Shown here one piece after another: positions 1 to 9,994 of a stretch of 64,000 nt of DNA. The notes under the pieces were generated by a model, which made no database searches, was not told the origin of the DNA, and saw only the letters and a program-made list of their open reading frames with translations. The stretch is from Plantago major (lineage: Eukaryota; Streptophyta; Magnoliopsida; Lamiales; Plantaginaceae): assembly GCA_026545765.1 (NCBI GenBank), contig JAIFAC010000217.1:62001-126000 (forward strand). The letters run 5' to 3'. Every line of letters begins with the position of its first letter. Position 1 is the first letter of the stretch. Made by a program: the position numbers and the translations under genes.

Positions 1-828
1 TAGGAACAAGCAAATAACGATGTATTATTATGCGCAAAAAGTAAACAGAAAGGTTTACGTCTAATAAACAATTCATAAATATATCACGGTATATAAAGGA
101 GTAGCAGGCAGAGTTCCAGCGGTTCGCCTTTACGAAAGTATTTAGCTACTCATAATTGCGGTAAACAGAACCAATAAAGAATTGAAAAACAAAGAAAAGA
201 AAGGCTTAGTCTTGATTTCTTCGTTCTTGGTGGCTAAGGTTTTCTTCTCCAGGTTGTTTATGGTCAGGATTTTGTTGTTTAGGGTTTCACTTCCCCAAGG
301 ACTGGTTCTCTCTCAAGAGAGCTGCTCTTGATCGCGGTGTGCGAATATGGGTCCCCAACACACTTATTTATACTGATATTTTCGTGCATAAACCACCAAT
401 GACGTAGAAGGAAGGTTTAGAATGGCGGGCTCTAGCCTGACGAACCGAAAACAGGCCTTCCAGAAGATTCAGCTTACTCACTGCGGTCATGGTCACTAGG
501 TTACCGCGGTGAGCCACTACGGCCACCTGTAGTCCACCTACTTCGCCTTGTGTTTTCTGTGCCATCTTGCGGGTTGATTTCGAGCTTCGTAACTACGGTT
601 TCTCGAAAAGTGGTCTTCTACAATGTTTTAGAATTTTCAATAATCTTTGGTTTTCAATGATCATCTCCACCCTTGTGTTGTTATCCCTTCTTCGGTCATT
701 GATGTGCACTTGAGAATTTGAATGCGTTGTAGTACCTGTAATCCTCAATTGCAATCAATGATTAAATTTATAATTGTCGGAAGCTCACAAACATATAGCA
801 ATAGTAGCAAGTTAACTCGGGATGTCGT
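1..828 (-). mobile_element. Athila-type LTR remnant (family R, copy 0)
   Basis: This stretch matches 9296-10130 closely along its whole length, including a shared composite structure. Positions 1 to about 645 are LTR sequence, about 645-699 is a short stretch resembling the start of an internal region, and from 700 (TGATGTGCAC) the 3' end of another LTR begins, read on the minus strand. A TATA-like motif (ttatttata) lies near 363 in minus orientation. The window opens inside this copy, and at 829 it is interrupted by Athila copy C. Assignment to Athila rests on the LTR end, on the PPT-side sequence of sister copies, and on the env-like region downstream of copy R2. It is a broken fossil. Confidence 0.65.
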
Positions 829-2049
829 TGATGAGACGATAATTTAGAGTCTCATTAAGTCCTTTTTAGCGGTCTTTGTTAGTCTTTGTTTATAGTTTTT
901 TAGTGTTTTTTGTGCATTTTTATGTTTAGTGTTTTGTTTGTGTTTTGTAGGTTTTTGTTCTTTAGGTACGACTTCAAAGAAAGACGACTTTATGAGATGT
1001 TATTCGAGTAAATGAATCAAAAATCGAAGTGTACTTGAAGATTAGCCTTGTCGAGTGAGAGAATCGAAGAACAGCAAGCTCGCCGTGGCGAAGAGATATT
1101 CTCGCCACGGCGAGAAATTCTGTACCTTATGGGCAATGCTATAATAAGAGCTCACCGCGGCGAAGAGATATTCTCGCCGCGGCGAGACGAGTTTTGCTGC
1201 GTCTTTGTTTCTCCTTATAAGGTTAGACTTGGGCAATTTTTGCCATAACTTTTACTACTCGAATTTTACATAGAAAAAGCTCAAAAACCTAGTTTGTGAC
1301 ATTGATTGATCTTGGAGCTTGATTTTTCTCGTGTACGAATCATTGACATCGAATTATTAGTAAGCTTTTGATAATTCTCTATTGCTTCATTACAATTCTC
1401 ATTTCTTTGATTGATTATTGAATTGTAAGCTCTTGCTTGCGATTATCACCATGTTTATGCTTTGCCTATTCGATACCATGAATTCTTTCATCTTTAATTC
1501 AATTATGAGTAGCTAAACCTCTCCTGAATCCGGTAATTATGTGATAGTTATGCGTATTCAAATCTAGGGTTTATATTCATTCATATAGGTTCGTCTAGTT
1601 TGAGATTTTCGTATAAACCTTCAATCTAATTCGCTAGTTTGAAATATTCTAAGTTTTTTTGGTTAAAAATCATCTGTCTAACAAACTTAACGATTTCTCT
1701 AGTTTTAACTCTTCGAAAAACAACTCGGTTAAGATTGGATTGATTGCTTTTCTGTACATTGACCATGTGACAAATATGAATGATTATCCTAGTATCGAAT
1801 TAGCATAGCTGGATCATCATTACCAGGTTCACCTTCTATCATTTGATCAAACAGTTTGTTTGCTTTAGTATTAATTCGTGTTTTAGAAGTAAAATCACTC
1901 AAAACTATCTTGTTACTCACAAACAAATTGTTTACTCTAATTCGTTGTGGTAGCTTACTTAATTCCCTAGAGAACGATACCGAGTTAAGCCTAGTCTACA
2001 ACTACAACTTATTCTCTTAAGTTATTTAGAGTATAATTTGAGCTTATCA
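829..2049 (+). repeat. 5' LTR of Athila C
   Basis: The LTR starts TGATGAGACG and ends TTATCA, directly before a primer-binding site. Length is about 1.22 kb, close to the 1.27 kb LTR of element D at 40010-41281, whose reverse complement it matches. Two GC-rich hairpins lie at 1079-1186. Confidence 0.8.
1079..1186. repeat. Pair of GC-rich hairpins in the Athila C LTR
   Basis: Two inverted repeats sit 72 bp apart. The first has 13-bp arms at 1079-1091 and 1102-1114 (CTCGCCGTGGCGA and its perfect complement). The second has arms at 1151-1163 and 1174-1186 with one mismatch. Both enclose the same 10-base loop, agagatattc. Related CGCCGCGG motifs occur in the D LTR at about 40905-41000. Confidence 0.8.
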
Positions 2050-2052
2050 AAT

Positions 2053-2070
2053 TTGGCGCTGCTGCCGGGG
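2053..2070 (+). other. Primer-binding site of Athila C
   Basis: The sequence ttggcgctgctgccgggg begins a few bases after the LTR. It resembles the TGGCGCCGTTGCCGGGGA site usual in Athila elements, reported as matching tRNA-Asp. Confidence 0.75.
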
Positions 2071-2171
2071 AATTAATTCCTACTGTAGCATTCAGAGTTC
2101 GATTTTTGTTTGTTTCTCAACTTGTGGTTTAGTGCACTAACAGAAACAAAGATCTTTTTCAAGTTTTTTAC

Positions 2172-3440
2172 TTGTGTAGCTTTAACCACAGGTTTATGCG
2201 CGGAACGAGATCGCAAGGAACACCTTTGAACAGTCCAGTAAACGAGATTGATCGACACCTTCCCCGACTTAGAAGACAAAACTTGGCAGCAATTCAAATG
2301 GCTGAGAACGAGCAACCCATCGTTGAGGCAAGGGATATAACTTATGGAGCCTACATGCAGCCTGGCGAGATTAAGGCTGGAAAGTTAGCAATTGTGCTGT
2401 CCACTAAGGCTAGGAACGTGGAGATCAAGGATCATCACTTCCATGATCTACCTAAGTACTATGGGATGGCCAATGAGGATGTCATTAAGTTTTTGAAGGA
2501 GTTTGAGGGGCTGATTGCTAGGATTCCGCTAACTGTGGGTGAAATTACGGTGACTGATGAGGAGATCAGGAAGAAGGTTTTCCCTATTTGCATGCAGGAC
2601 AAGGCTAAGAGCTGGCTTTTGAACCAGCCGGAGGGATCTCTGTCTACTTGGGATGATCTGTATAAGGCCTTCTTGAACAAGTTTTACCCTGATGAGAAAA
2701 CTAAGCAACTCCGGCTTCAGATTGAGAAGTTTATGCAGATGAGTGATGAGAATTTCTACGAAGCAAGGGAACGGTTCTTGAATCTTCTCTCCCAGTGCCC
2801 CCACCATAGGCTGACTGAGATGGATTTATGTTGCAGGTTTTACGAAGGCCTAGATTGGGAAGCTCAGAATATGGTTGACATGACTGTCAACGGGAGCATT
2901 ATCATGGTCCGGGTTGGCTGCTATTTCCTAGCTTTAATCTAATCAACTTTGACTGAGGCATATGACAAGTTGGCTGCTATTTCCCAGCTTAAGGGGACAC
3001 ATGGTCGGGGTAGAAGGGTTGAGGTCAGAGCTGTGGAGGAAACTTCAGGGCCCAGTAACGGCGACTTGGCGGATCAGATCAGGGAGATTAGGATGCTCAG
3101 CACTGTCCCCACTCCAGGTTCACAGGTGAGTGAACGATGCAATCTCTGCGGTAATTTTGGGCATGGAGCTAGCATGTGTAGGCATCCAGAGATCATGAAT
3201 GAGAATTCGACTCCTGAAGTAGTTAACTTGGTGCAGACCAGACAGTGTGGTAACTGGCAAGGTAACCAAGGTGGCAACACAGGGGGGCCTAGGATACAGA
3301 ATTTTGCGCCAAACCGCACAAACTTGAGCTATGGCAACAACTTTAATGAGAATGCCATCGAGCAAATGCCATTCAGTTCACCACGCAAGCACCGTAATCT
3401 CCGACTGTGAAATCAGGAACCACATAGCAAGATCTGAGAA
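2172..3440 (+). pseudogene. Athila gag remnant (family C)
   Basis: This is the capsid-nucleocapsid region of Athila C. An early block carries the retrotransposon gag signature, with residues such as YYGMANEDVIKFLKEFEG and the WDDLYKAFLNKFYP stretch. A later block carries a CCHC zinc knuckle (CNLCGNFGHGASMC, spacing CX2CX4HX4C). The same order and wording recur on the minus strand in element D at 43580-44600. In the living family the product packages element RNA. The region is broken, with a few breaks, and is a fossil. Confidence 0.75.
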
Positions 3441-3465
3441 ATTTTGGGTCGAGTCGCAGCAAAGT

Positions 3466-3760
3466 CAGAACATGAATGATCTCAATGATGATTCTCCTCC
3501 ATTCATTGGAACTCGTTGCTTCTTTTCTTCATTGTAAGCTCGGTGATGGAAGAGGATTACCGGTTGTATGAATTATGTATGGATATATTTGGTAGAGTTT
3601 CATAAAAAGGCTAAAAAAATCTTTGAAATGGGTTAATGAGGGGTATATAAATAGTAAAGGCTTCAAAACAGAGGTGTGTACCACAAATCATATTCGTGCG
3701 GATAACATAAAAAGACTTATGGGTAGTAGTGTTCACACAGGTATATACATGACTTTTTAT
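3466..3760 (-). mobile_element. Internal non-coding fragment of Athila family R
   Basis: The stretch matches 39690-39960 and, more closely, 60830-61110, both inside family R elements. No coding signal was seen. It joins Athila C on the left and a Copia fragment on the right, so it marks old recombination or overlapping insertions. Confidence 0.65.
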
Positions 3761-4078
3761 TTACATGGGTGAATTTCACCACACTGAATATACCAATCAT
3801 TCCCACATAACACTCTCTTATATGGTATCATCCTCTTATTCCTTGGCAAAACGAAACATATCTGCCTTCTACCCCATATCAAACCCCATATTGTGGTTAG
3901 AAGTGTAGATATCCTTGGAAATTATTCTCTAGTGATATCTCTCAATTTGTATTTACATGGGTGAATTTCACCACACTGAATGTACCAATCATACCCACAT
4001 AACACTCTCTTATATGGTATCATCCTCTTATTCCTTGGCAAAACGAAACATATCTGCCTTCTACCCCATATGCAACCC
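3761..4078 (+). repeat. 192-bp-offset direct duplication of a Copia LTR end
   Basis: About 130 bp starting ttacatgggtgaatttcacc occurs at 3761-3892 and again from 3953, nearly identical. The spacer (3893-3952) also occurs before the single copy at about 8520-8580. Together these indicate a tandem duplication of a 192-bp unit. Confidence 0.85.
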
Positions 4079-4495
4079 TTCGCTTATTCACGCCGTCTTC
4101 CATCTCGCTCATTGCTACAATATGAATTCTACTTTCTATTGCCACCATAACTTTGAATCCATCTGGTGATGAATCCGCCCTCCTCTCCCAAACCGCAAAA
4201 CACCATCACCATCAGAAACCATTTGTTCACACACAAATCACCATCATTTCCACCATTTTTTCGATCTCTCATATACTGACCCGGAAGAATTCCCTAGTGG
4301 TGGTCGATGCTTTTGGAAATTCTGAATGGTCATGATGTGGATGGGTATATCGATGGGAAGAATTTCCGACTTCTGCTGCAATCCACTACTTGGAGGGCCT
4401 GGTTTTAGCCACCATTCAAGGCGCACTAACTAATGAAGTATTCCCATATGCTTCATCACATACCTCTGTTGCTACGTTGACAGGTGTTTGATGAA
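3761..4495 (+). mobile_element. Copia 5' fragment (LTR end, PBS, gag start), copy 1
   Basis: The fragment carries a Copia LTR end followed by tatggtatcat, which resembles the initiator-Met primer-binding site TGGTATCA. A region coding for the start of a Copia gag follows; residues similar to WW-ML-E-LNGHD--GY can be read near 4300-4370. A second copy lies at 8476-9145. Inside this copy the LTR-end and PBS stretch is duplicated in tandem (3761-3892 and 3953-4078). It is a broken fossil. Confidence 0.6.
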
Positions 4496-4534
4496 ACGTA
4501 CGTCGTTGAAGTTGAAAGTGCAAGATACAGTGAC

Positions 4535-5311
4535 TGATGTTATAACAACAATATCAGCATACTATCAATGTTTGCTCAACAGTGACTGTTCTGTTTATGC
4601 ACTTCATTTTCTATTATTTTAGATTTTGCATTTATTAACTAACTTGACCTAGTTCCACGATTTTAGTTGACTGATTGTGTTATAGGAACAGGTTTGGTAA
4701 GCATCGACGGAAGAAGGAATGAGCATTAAAGAAAGAAGGAAAGATCTTGGAGATTTTAAAGAAGCAAGGCAATTTGTTGTGAAGAAGGAATTATGAGATT
4801 CCAAGAGAAGATCTTATACAAGGCAACAAGATCTGTGAAGCACCTCTTCTGGACATTCAAGACACTATATATACAGGAGATGGCTCATTGTTTGAAGACA
4901 CGCAAGAACATAGCTAGTCGAACAATCCGGGATTTACTTTGTCTTGTATTTAGCTAGACTTTATTATAGTCTTTACATTGAGTGTGTGATCTCGGTACCA
5001 TATTGAGGAGCTAGGTGAGTATAGCTGGGATAGGTGAAATTGTTCCATCTTATTAGCTTTTACAGTTTAGGTTTCCGACTTGTGGAAACGTAAACCTAGT
5101 TTTGTAAATCCTCTTTCACTGATAGTGGATATTTCGCCTAAGGCACAACTACTAAAAATTATTGTCGTCTTCAGCTTTACATTTCCGCTGTGTTCTGATT
5201 GTTTATCAAGTTCCAGTTACAATACTGTTAGCTCAGCATTGATCCTAATAGTGTTTTAATACTTAGCAGAAACTTCTTCAATGATATTGTTGTTTCATTA
5301 TGATCTCAACA
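4535..5311 (+). mobile_element. Probable solo Copia LTR
   Basis: The segment begins TGATGTTATAACAACAATATC and ends near ...ctcaaca. Part of its start reappears inverted near its end (gatattgttgtt at 5283-5294; gttgttataa just beyond). A TATA-like motif (ctatatata) lies near 4865, and the downstream stretch resembles the polyadenylation region of Copia LTRs. No primer-binding site or coding region is attached, which is what a solo LTR leaves. The exact ends are uncertain and no clean 5-bp duplication was found. Confidence 0.5.
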
Positions 5312-5404
5312 GTGTTGTTATAAGTCTAGAAGTACAAAATTCCGGTCCTTTAATTATTTCAGAAGTAAGACGTTCATCAAAACACACGCCAAGATTCAAT
5401 ATTA

Positions 5405-5405
5405 C

Positions 5406-5436
<31 letters not shown>
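5405..5436. repeat. (ATT)n microsatellite
   Basis: About ten consecutive ATT/TTA units lie in AT-rich spacer between the solo LTR and the MITE. Confidence 0.9.
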
Positions 5437-5479
5437 TTTATATGAATAATGATAATTGTATATAATTTTTTTTTAATAA

Positions 5480-5786
5480 GGGTGAATTTCATCCAGTACC
5501 CCTTTTAGATGTTCTAATTACACCTGGGTACCAGTTAGATCAACAATAACATGCAAGTCCTGATCGATATAAATCAATTACATGTAGGTCCACGAATTTG
5601 ACTTTTGGCGAATATAAATCAATTACATGTAGGTCCTGTTTGTTTGTCCACTAAGGAATTTCAACTTATAAGTTGGTCAACAAAAAATCAGCTTTTTGGA
5701 CTTAGATGTAATTGTTGAACTAACTGGTACTTAGATGCAATGTCCCTATCTAACAGGGGGGAGGGGGGGGTATATGTAATAACCCC
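5480..5786. mobile_element. Mutator-type MITE with long terminal inverted repeats
   Basis: This 307-bp element has terminal inverted repeats of roughly 80 bp. The left arm runs from gggtgaatttc through a segment containing gtaccagttagatcaacaa; the right arm reads back as ggggttattac with gtaccagttagttcaacaa at the matching place. It is flanked by a perfect 9-bp direct repeat, ttttaataa, at 5471-5479 and 5787-5795. A 9-bp duplication with long TIRs and no coding capacity is the signature of a non-autonomous Mutator-like element. The duplication is AT-rich, which weakens it slightly, but it abuts both tips exactly. An internal G-rich run lies near 5755-5770. Confidence 0.75.
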
Positions 5787-5795
5787 TTTTAATAA

Positions 5796-6333
5796 TGAAG
5801 GAGTAAATTTGTCAATTAACTAGCTCATGCGATAACTCTTGAATTGTCGAACACAATAGGAGTAGTCGTACTCAAAATCAATGGTTAATATTAGATCTCA
5901 ACGGTAGTACAACTCCTATCTCATTTTAACATGTAGTACGACTACTATCTCGCCGTAGAAATCCCAACTAAGTTACGTTTATGCATAGAAAAAATAAATT
6001 TGCACGTTACTACAATATTATAGTGAAACATTATTATAAGTACTGTTTTGAGATTTTTACTTTAATTCCGAATAAAAATTGTTGCAGGTCCATCAGATTT
6101 TCTATAATTAAATTGCACCATAAAAAGTGGAGTCAACTCCACAAAACATGGAAAGCCAATTCATTACATGTACGGGAATTATGCATCTTCATTCAAACCA
6201 TCTACAAGAAAAACAAGTATAAGTACCCCTCCAACCCTTCAAACTTAAATGCACTCCATCCCCTAATATACGAAATCAGGAAAAAAGAAAAAAAAACTTC
6301 TTTTCCCAATTTTCATATTTTTCGGAAATAAAT
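5796..6333. other. Host spacer upstream of the small secreted-peptide gene
   Basis: This is AT-rich sequence without recognisable transposon ends. It should contain the promoter of the gene starting at 6334. An open frame at 5981-6331 lies here but has no recognisable domain and a lysine/asparagine-rich composition expected of AT-rich noise. Confidence 0.4.
6218..6225 (+). promoter_or_regulatory. Candidate TATA box
   Basis: TATAAGTA lies about 110 bp before the ATG at 6334. A start site about 30 bp downstream would give a 5' leader near 85 bases, a normal plant arrangement. This is position and motif only. Confidence 0.4.
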
Positions 6334-6570
6334 ATGGCATCTGTCAGATCCCACGTCATCCTTGCCTTGTTCGTCATACTTTCCCTCTCCATCGCTGACT
6401 CCACAACCGCCACCTACATCCCATCATTCCTTAAGAAGTTCTATGGTGAGTCTGCCAAGGCCCCAATTGCCTATGCACCCAAGAGCCAGCCCGTGGCCCC
6501 AGCCCCTGCCCCCAACAAGAAGAAGTATCATCGCACCCCCATTAGGAAGTTGATTGGGTCATGGTGGTAA
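6334..6570 (+). CDS. Small secreted basic Ala/Pro-rich peptide
   Basis: This single-exon frame encodes 78 residues and is the one convincing host gene in the window. Residues 1 to about 26 form a signal peptide: a short basic start (MASVRS), a hydrophobic core (VILALFVILSLSI) and a small-residue cleavage region ending near TTA. The mature part of about 52 residues has an amphipathic, lysine-bearing start (YIPSFLKKFYG), a centre rich in Ala, Pro and Lys with a PVAPAPAP run that could be hydroxylated, and a strongly basic end (NKKKYHRTPIRKLIGSWW). It has no cysteines, so it is not a defensin-like peptide. The chosen ATG is the first in frame and lies in an A-rich context (aaatATGGC). A possible poly(A) signal, aataaa, lies at 6664-6669. 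I do not recognise the family. A cell-wall or peptide-signal role would fit, but function is unknown. Confidence 0.6.
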   Translation: MASVRSHVILALFVILSLSIADSTTATYIPSFLKKFYGESAKAPIAYAPKSQPVAPAPAPNKKKYHRTPIRKLIGSWW

Positions 6571-8475
6571 AGGTGATTGTGATGATGACAGATGACTCCA
6601 TATGGAATATCTCTATATTAATTGTATCTTTTTTTTTTTTTCAAATCTACATATATAAAATTAAATAAACATTGAAATAGAAAACTACAAATTGATTATA
6701 TCGGTTAAATTCAATGCGAACAAATTAAATAATTATTATCTTGACTTATTACTTCAATGAGTACTGCATTTAATTTATTACTTGCTTTTATTATTGACAA
6801 TACATATTTTAAAGATATTTGAAGTGTTGTCTGTGTATGGCCTCCAATTCATAAATCCTAACAAAATTGCTAGCATATGTGTTTCCAGAGATCAACATAT
6901 TGAGTAAAAACCTTACTATACTATAAATATAAATACTGATATGAAAACACTAGCGGACTACCATGAAAAATTATAAGTAGAGACGGGGTCGGAATAAAAG
7001 ATCAACAATAACATATACTTTAAAATGTTTATGGACATACACTGCATCTTTGAAAAGAGAAGAATGTATTCCTATTAGTCCATTCATATATAGCCAATTT
7101 GCATGATTTACTTCAATATTGGCCATGTGACATAATTTAATTAAAATATACATATTAGAAAATAATATAGAAATTTTATTTCAGAATTTAATTTAGTAAA
7201 ATTCTAGAAATACTAGAAAATTTTATTTTGACTTCTAATATATATTTTTAAATGTCACATTTAAGTAGACGAATTTTAGTTATCTACAGTTTTTTTAAAG
7301 AGAGGATTTTTTAACTTCTATGTACAAATATAATATATATAATGAAAAATAACACAAAAATAAAGACATTTTTACCGAAATACAATTATATGAGTGTATT
7401 ATAAGAAAAAAATATATATAACTTCACATTAAAAAGTATAGGGAGAAATAAATACCATCAAAATTAAACTAATTTTTGTTTTTTTTAAAGAAATTATAGG
7501 GCAAGATCCCTACCCAGTATACACACACATTCACTATGATATGTGTTTTGAAACTCGGACCAAGAATTGACTGCGCCTACTCAAGGGAGGTTCAACTCAA
7601 ACTTATTAATAATATTTTGAATATAAAACTATAAAATATTGTATAATCCCACGTTAAATCTTATTATAGTCTCTCCACCATTTTATCCCAATAGTAAACA
7701 TAGAAGAAATTATTTTTGGATGGGAAACTAAAGTTTAAGAACAAAAATTGAGAAGTGAATGTTCAAAATTAATACTAAATTACTATTATAAGAAAAGGAT
7801 ACATGAGAAAATTGTTTAAAAGAGTCATCTAGGGCAGCAATTACAAGGTTTTAGTCATTGTTTTCTTTGGCCCGATTTTTTACCGGGTTGACCCGTGTTT
7901 TTACTGGGTTCCTGTTTTTTGCCGAGTTTAATAATTTGCGGCCCGAATGAGGCTCCAAATACCGGTCGACCCTACAGATTTCAAAACATGGCCACTAATT
8001 ATAAGTTAAAAAATGGCTTAGAAATAAAATAGCCAAGTCCACTACTTTATTTACCAACTCGTTCAATATCACCTTGCCAGCAAGAAACTCTTCTCCATTT
8101 TCCCTGTATATCTGCAAAAAATAACACAAGGGCAACTGCAACAAAAATGCTAACTTGCTTCCACAAATCAAATCAGCTTGAAGAGAATGAACATTGTTAC
8201 CGCTTAATCGCTATGCATTGTGGATCCCGACAATCGTCTTTATGGTTCTTATGTCTTTAGTATTTATTTTCTTGAACTCTTTGATGATTCTCCATTAGAC
8301 AACACGCTCAAATTTATGCTGAATTCGACGCAAGTTAAGCCCGCCTTTCACTAGACTATCAAGATTTAAAAAATTCATAAGTTACGGTACTAAAAGTGAC
8401 AGGGCATGCGAAACTTACAGTACAAATGGGTGGAGTGTATTAAGGAATAAAATGATCTTGAATATTCCTAACAAA
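6571..8475. other. AT-rich non-coding spacer
   Basis: About 1.9 kb of AT-rich DNA shows no convincing gene, RNA or complete transposon. A T-run lies near 6630. On the minus strand at about 8115-8040 there is a weak exon-like stretch: a pyrimidine-rich tract ending gcag, then an open frame of about 37 codons beginning IYRENGEEFLAGK. It was not matched to any family and may be a gene scrap or chance. Confidence 0.4.
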
Positions 8476-9145
8476 TGTCAAGGGATTGATGTATATATTG
8501 ATTGATTTGTTCCTGGACATATTGTGGTTAGAAGTGTATATATCTTCGGAAATTATTCTCCAGTGACATCTTTGTAATTTGTAGTTATATGGGTGAATTC
8601 ACCACACTGAATATACCAATCATTCCCACAAAACACTCTCTTATATGGTATCATCCTCTTATTCCTAGGTAAAACAGAAACATATTTTCCTTCTACCCCA
8701 TATCAAACCCTTCGCTTATTCACGTCGTCTTCCATCTCGGTCATTGTTGCAATATCAATTCTACTTTATACCGCCACCATTAGCATGAAACCATCTAGTG
8801 ATGAATTTGATCTTCCTCTCCCTAAACGACCTCTGACAACACCACCACGGCACCACAAGTCTGAAACCATTTGTTCACACCCAAATCACCATCATTTCCA
8901 CCCCTTTTTCCATCTCTCATAACCTCACCCAGAATAATTTTCGCCAGTGGTGGTTGATGCTTATGGAAAGTCTGAATGGACATGATCTCCATGGGTATGT
9001 CAATGACACGAATGCCCAACCTCCGCTGCAATCCACTACTTCGAATGCCTATTTTGCCAAGACCAGATTGGTTTAGACAATATTCAAGGCTCAGAAACTG
9101 ATGAAGTAATCCCCAATGCTTCATCATATATCTCTGCTGTTACGT
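8476..9145 (+). mobile_element. Copia 5' fragment, copy 2
   Basis: This is a second copy of the fragment at 3761-4495, without its internal duplication. A Copia LTR end runs to about 8642, followed by a TGGTATCA-like primer-binding site at about 8647. A gag-start region at about 8930-9050 shows residues of the type NNFRQWWLMLMESLNGHD followed by GYVN, as in the N-terminal gag domain of Copia elements. It ends where family R LTR sequence starts at 9146. It is a broken fossil. Confidence 0.65.
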
Positions 9146-9994
9146 TGACGTGCACCTAGTAATTTTATAATCGTTGTATTCATGTAATTCACAAATACAC
9201 GCAAAGATTTAAATTTATAATAAGTCGGAAGCCTACAAAATCCAATTTAATAGCGTATAGTTGACTCGGGATGTCGTTCTCCTCGGACACTTAGCATAGG
9301 AACATGCAAATAACGATGTATTATGATGCACAAAAACTAAACAGAAAGGTTTACATCTAATAAACAATTCATCAATATATCACGGTATATAAAGCAGTAG
9401 CAGGCAGAGTTCCAGCGGTTCGCCTTTACAAAAGTATTTAGCTACTCATAATTGTGGTAAACAGAACACAGAAAGAATTGAAAAACAAAGAAAAGAAAGG
9501 CTTAGTCTTGATGTCTTCATTCTTGGTGACTAAGGTTTTCTCCAAAGTTGTTGATGGTCAGGGTTTTGTTGTTTAGGGTTTCACTTCGCCAAGGACTGGC
9601 TCTCTCTCAAGAGAGCTGCTCTTGATTGCGGTGTGTGAATATGGGACCCCAACACACTTATTTATATTGATATTTTCATGCATAAACCACCAATGATGCA
9701 TAAGGAAGGTTTAGAATGGCGGGCTGTGGCCTGACGGATCGAAAACAAGCCTTTTTAGAAGATTCAGCAGACTCGCTGCGGGCATGGTCACTAGGTTACC
9801 GCGGTGAGCCACTACGGCCACCTGTAGTACACCTGCTTCGCCTTGTGTTTTCTGTTTCGTCTTGCGGGTTGATTTCGAGCATCGTAACTTTGTTTTCTCG
9901 AAAAGTGGTCTTCTAAATTGTTTTAGAATTTTCAATAATCTTTAGTTTTCAATGATCATCTCCACCCTTGTGTTGTTATCCCTTCTTCGGTCTT
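9146..9994 (-). mobile_element. Athila-type LTR remnant plus short internal stretch (family R)
   Basis: Read on the minus strand, this is LTR sequence ending at 9146 (…GGTGCACGTCA). About 55 bp next to 9995 read as a decayed primer-binding site and leader. The same composite is present at 1-699, so the arrangement predates the duplication of this tract. It is a fossil. Confidence 0.55.

Larger units (their letters stand above)
829..3465 (+). mobile_element. Athila (Ty3/Gypsy) partial element, family C
   Basis: The element opens with a TG-starting LTR at 829, inserted in family R LTR sequence. A primer-binding site and a gag region ending in a zinc knuckle follow. Only these 5' parts are recognisable: beyond about 3465 the sequence matches the internal region of family R (39690-39960 and 60830-61110). 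The LTR and gag match element D (40010-45432, opposite strand), so C and D are one family. It is a broken fossil. No target-site duplication can be tested because the far end is not present. Confidence 0.75.

Noticed and set aside
1079-1186. CRISPR-like repeated palindromes
   Set aside because: Only two units, inside a plant LTR, with no spacer array and no associated genes.
5981-6331. 116-codon open frame directly upstream of the peptide gene
   Set aside because: Lys/Asn/Ile-rich composition of AT-rich noise, no domain, and it overlaps the expected promoter and leader of the gene at 6334.
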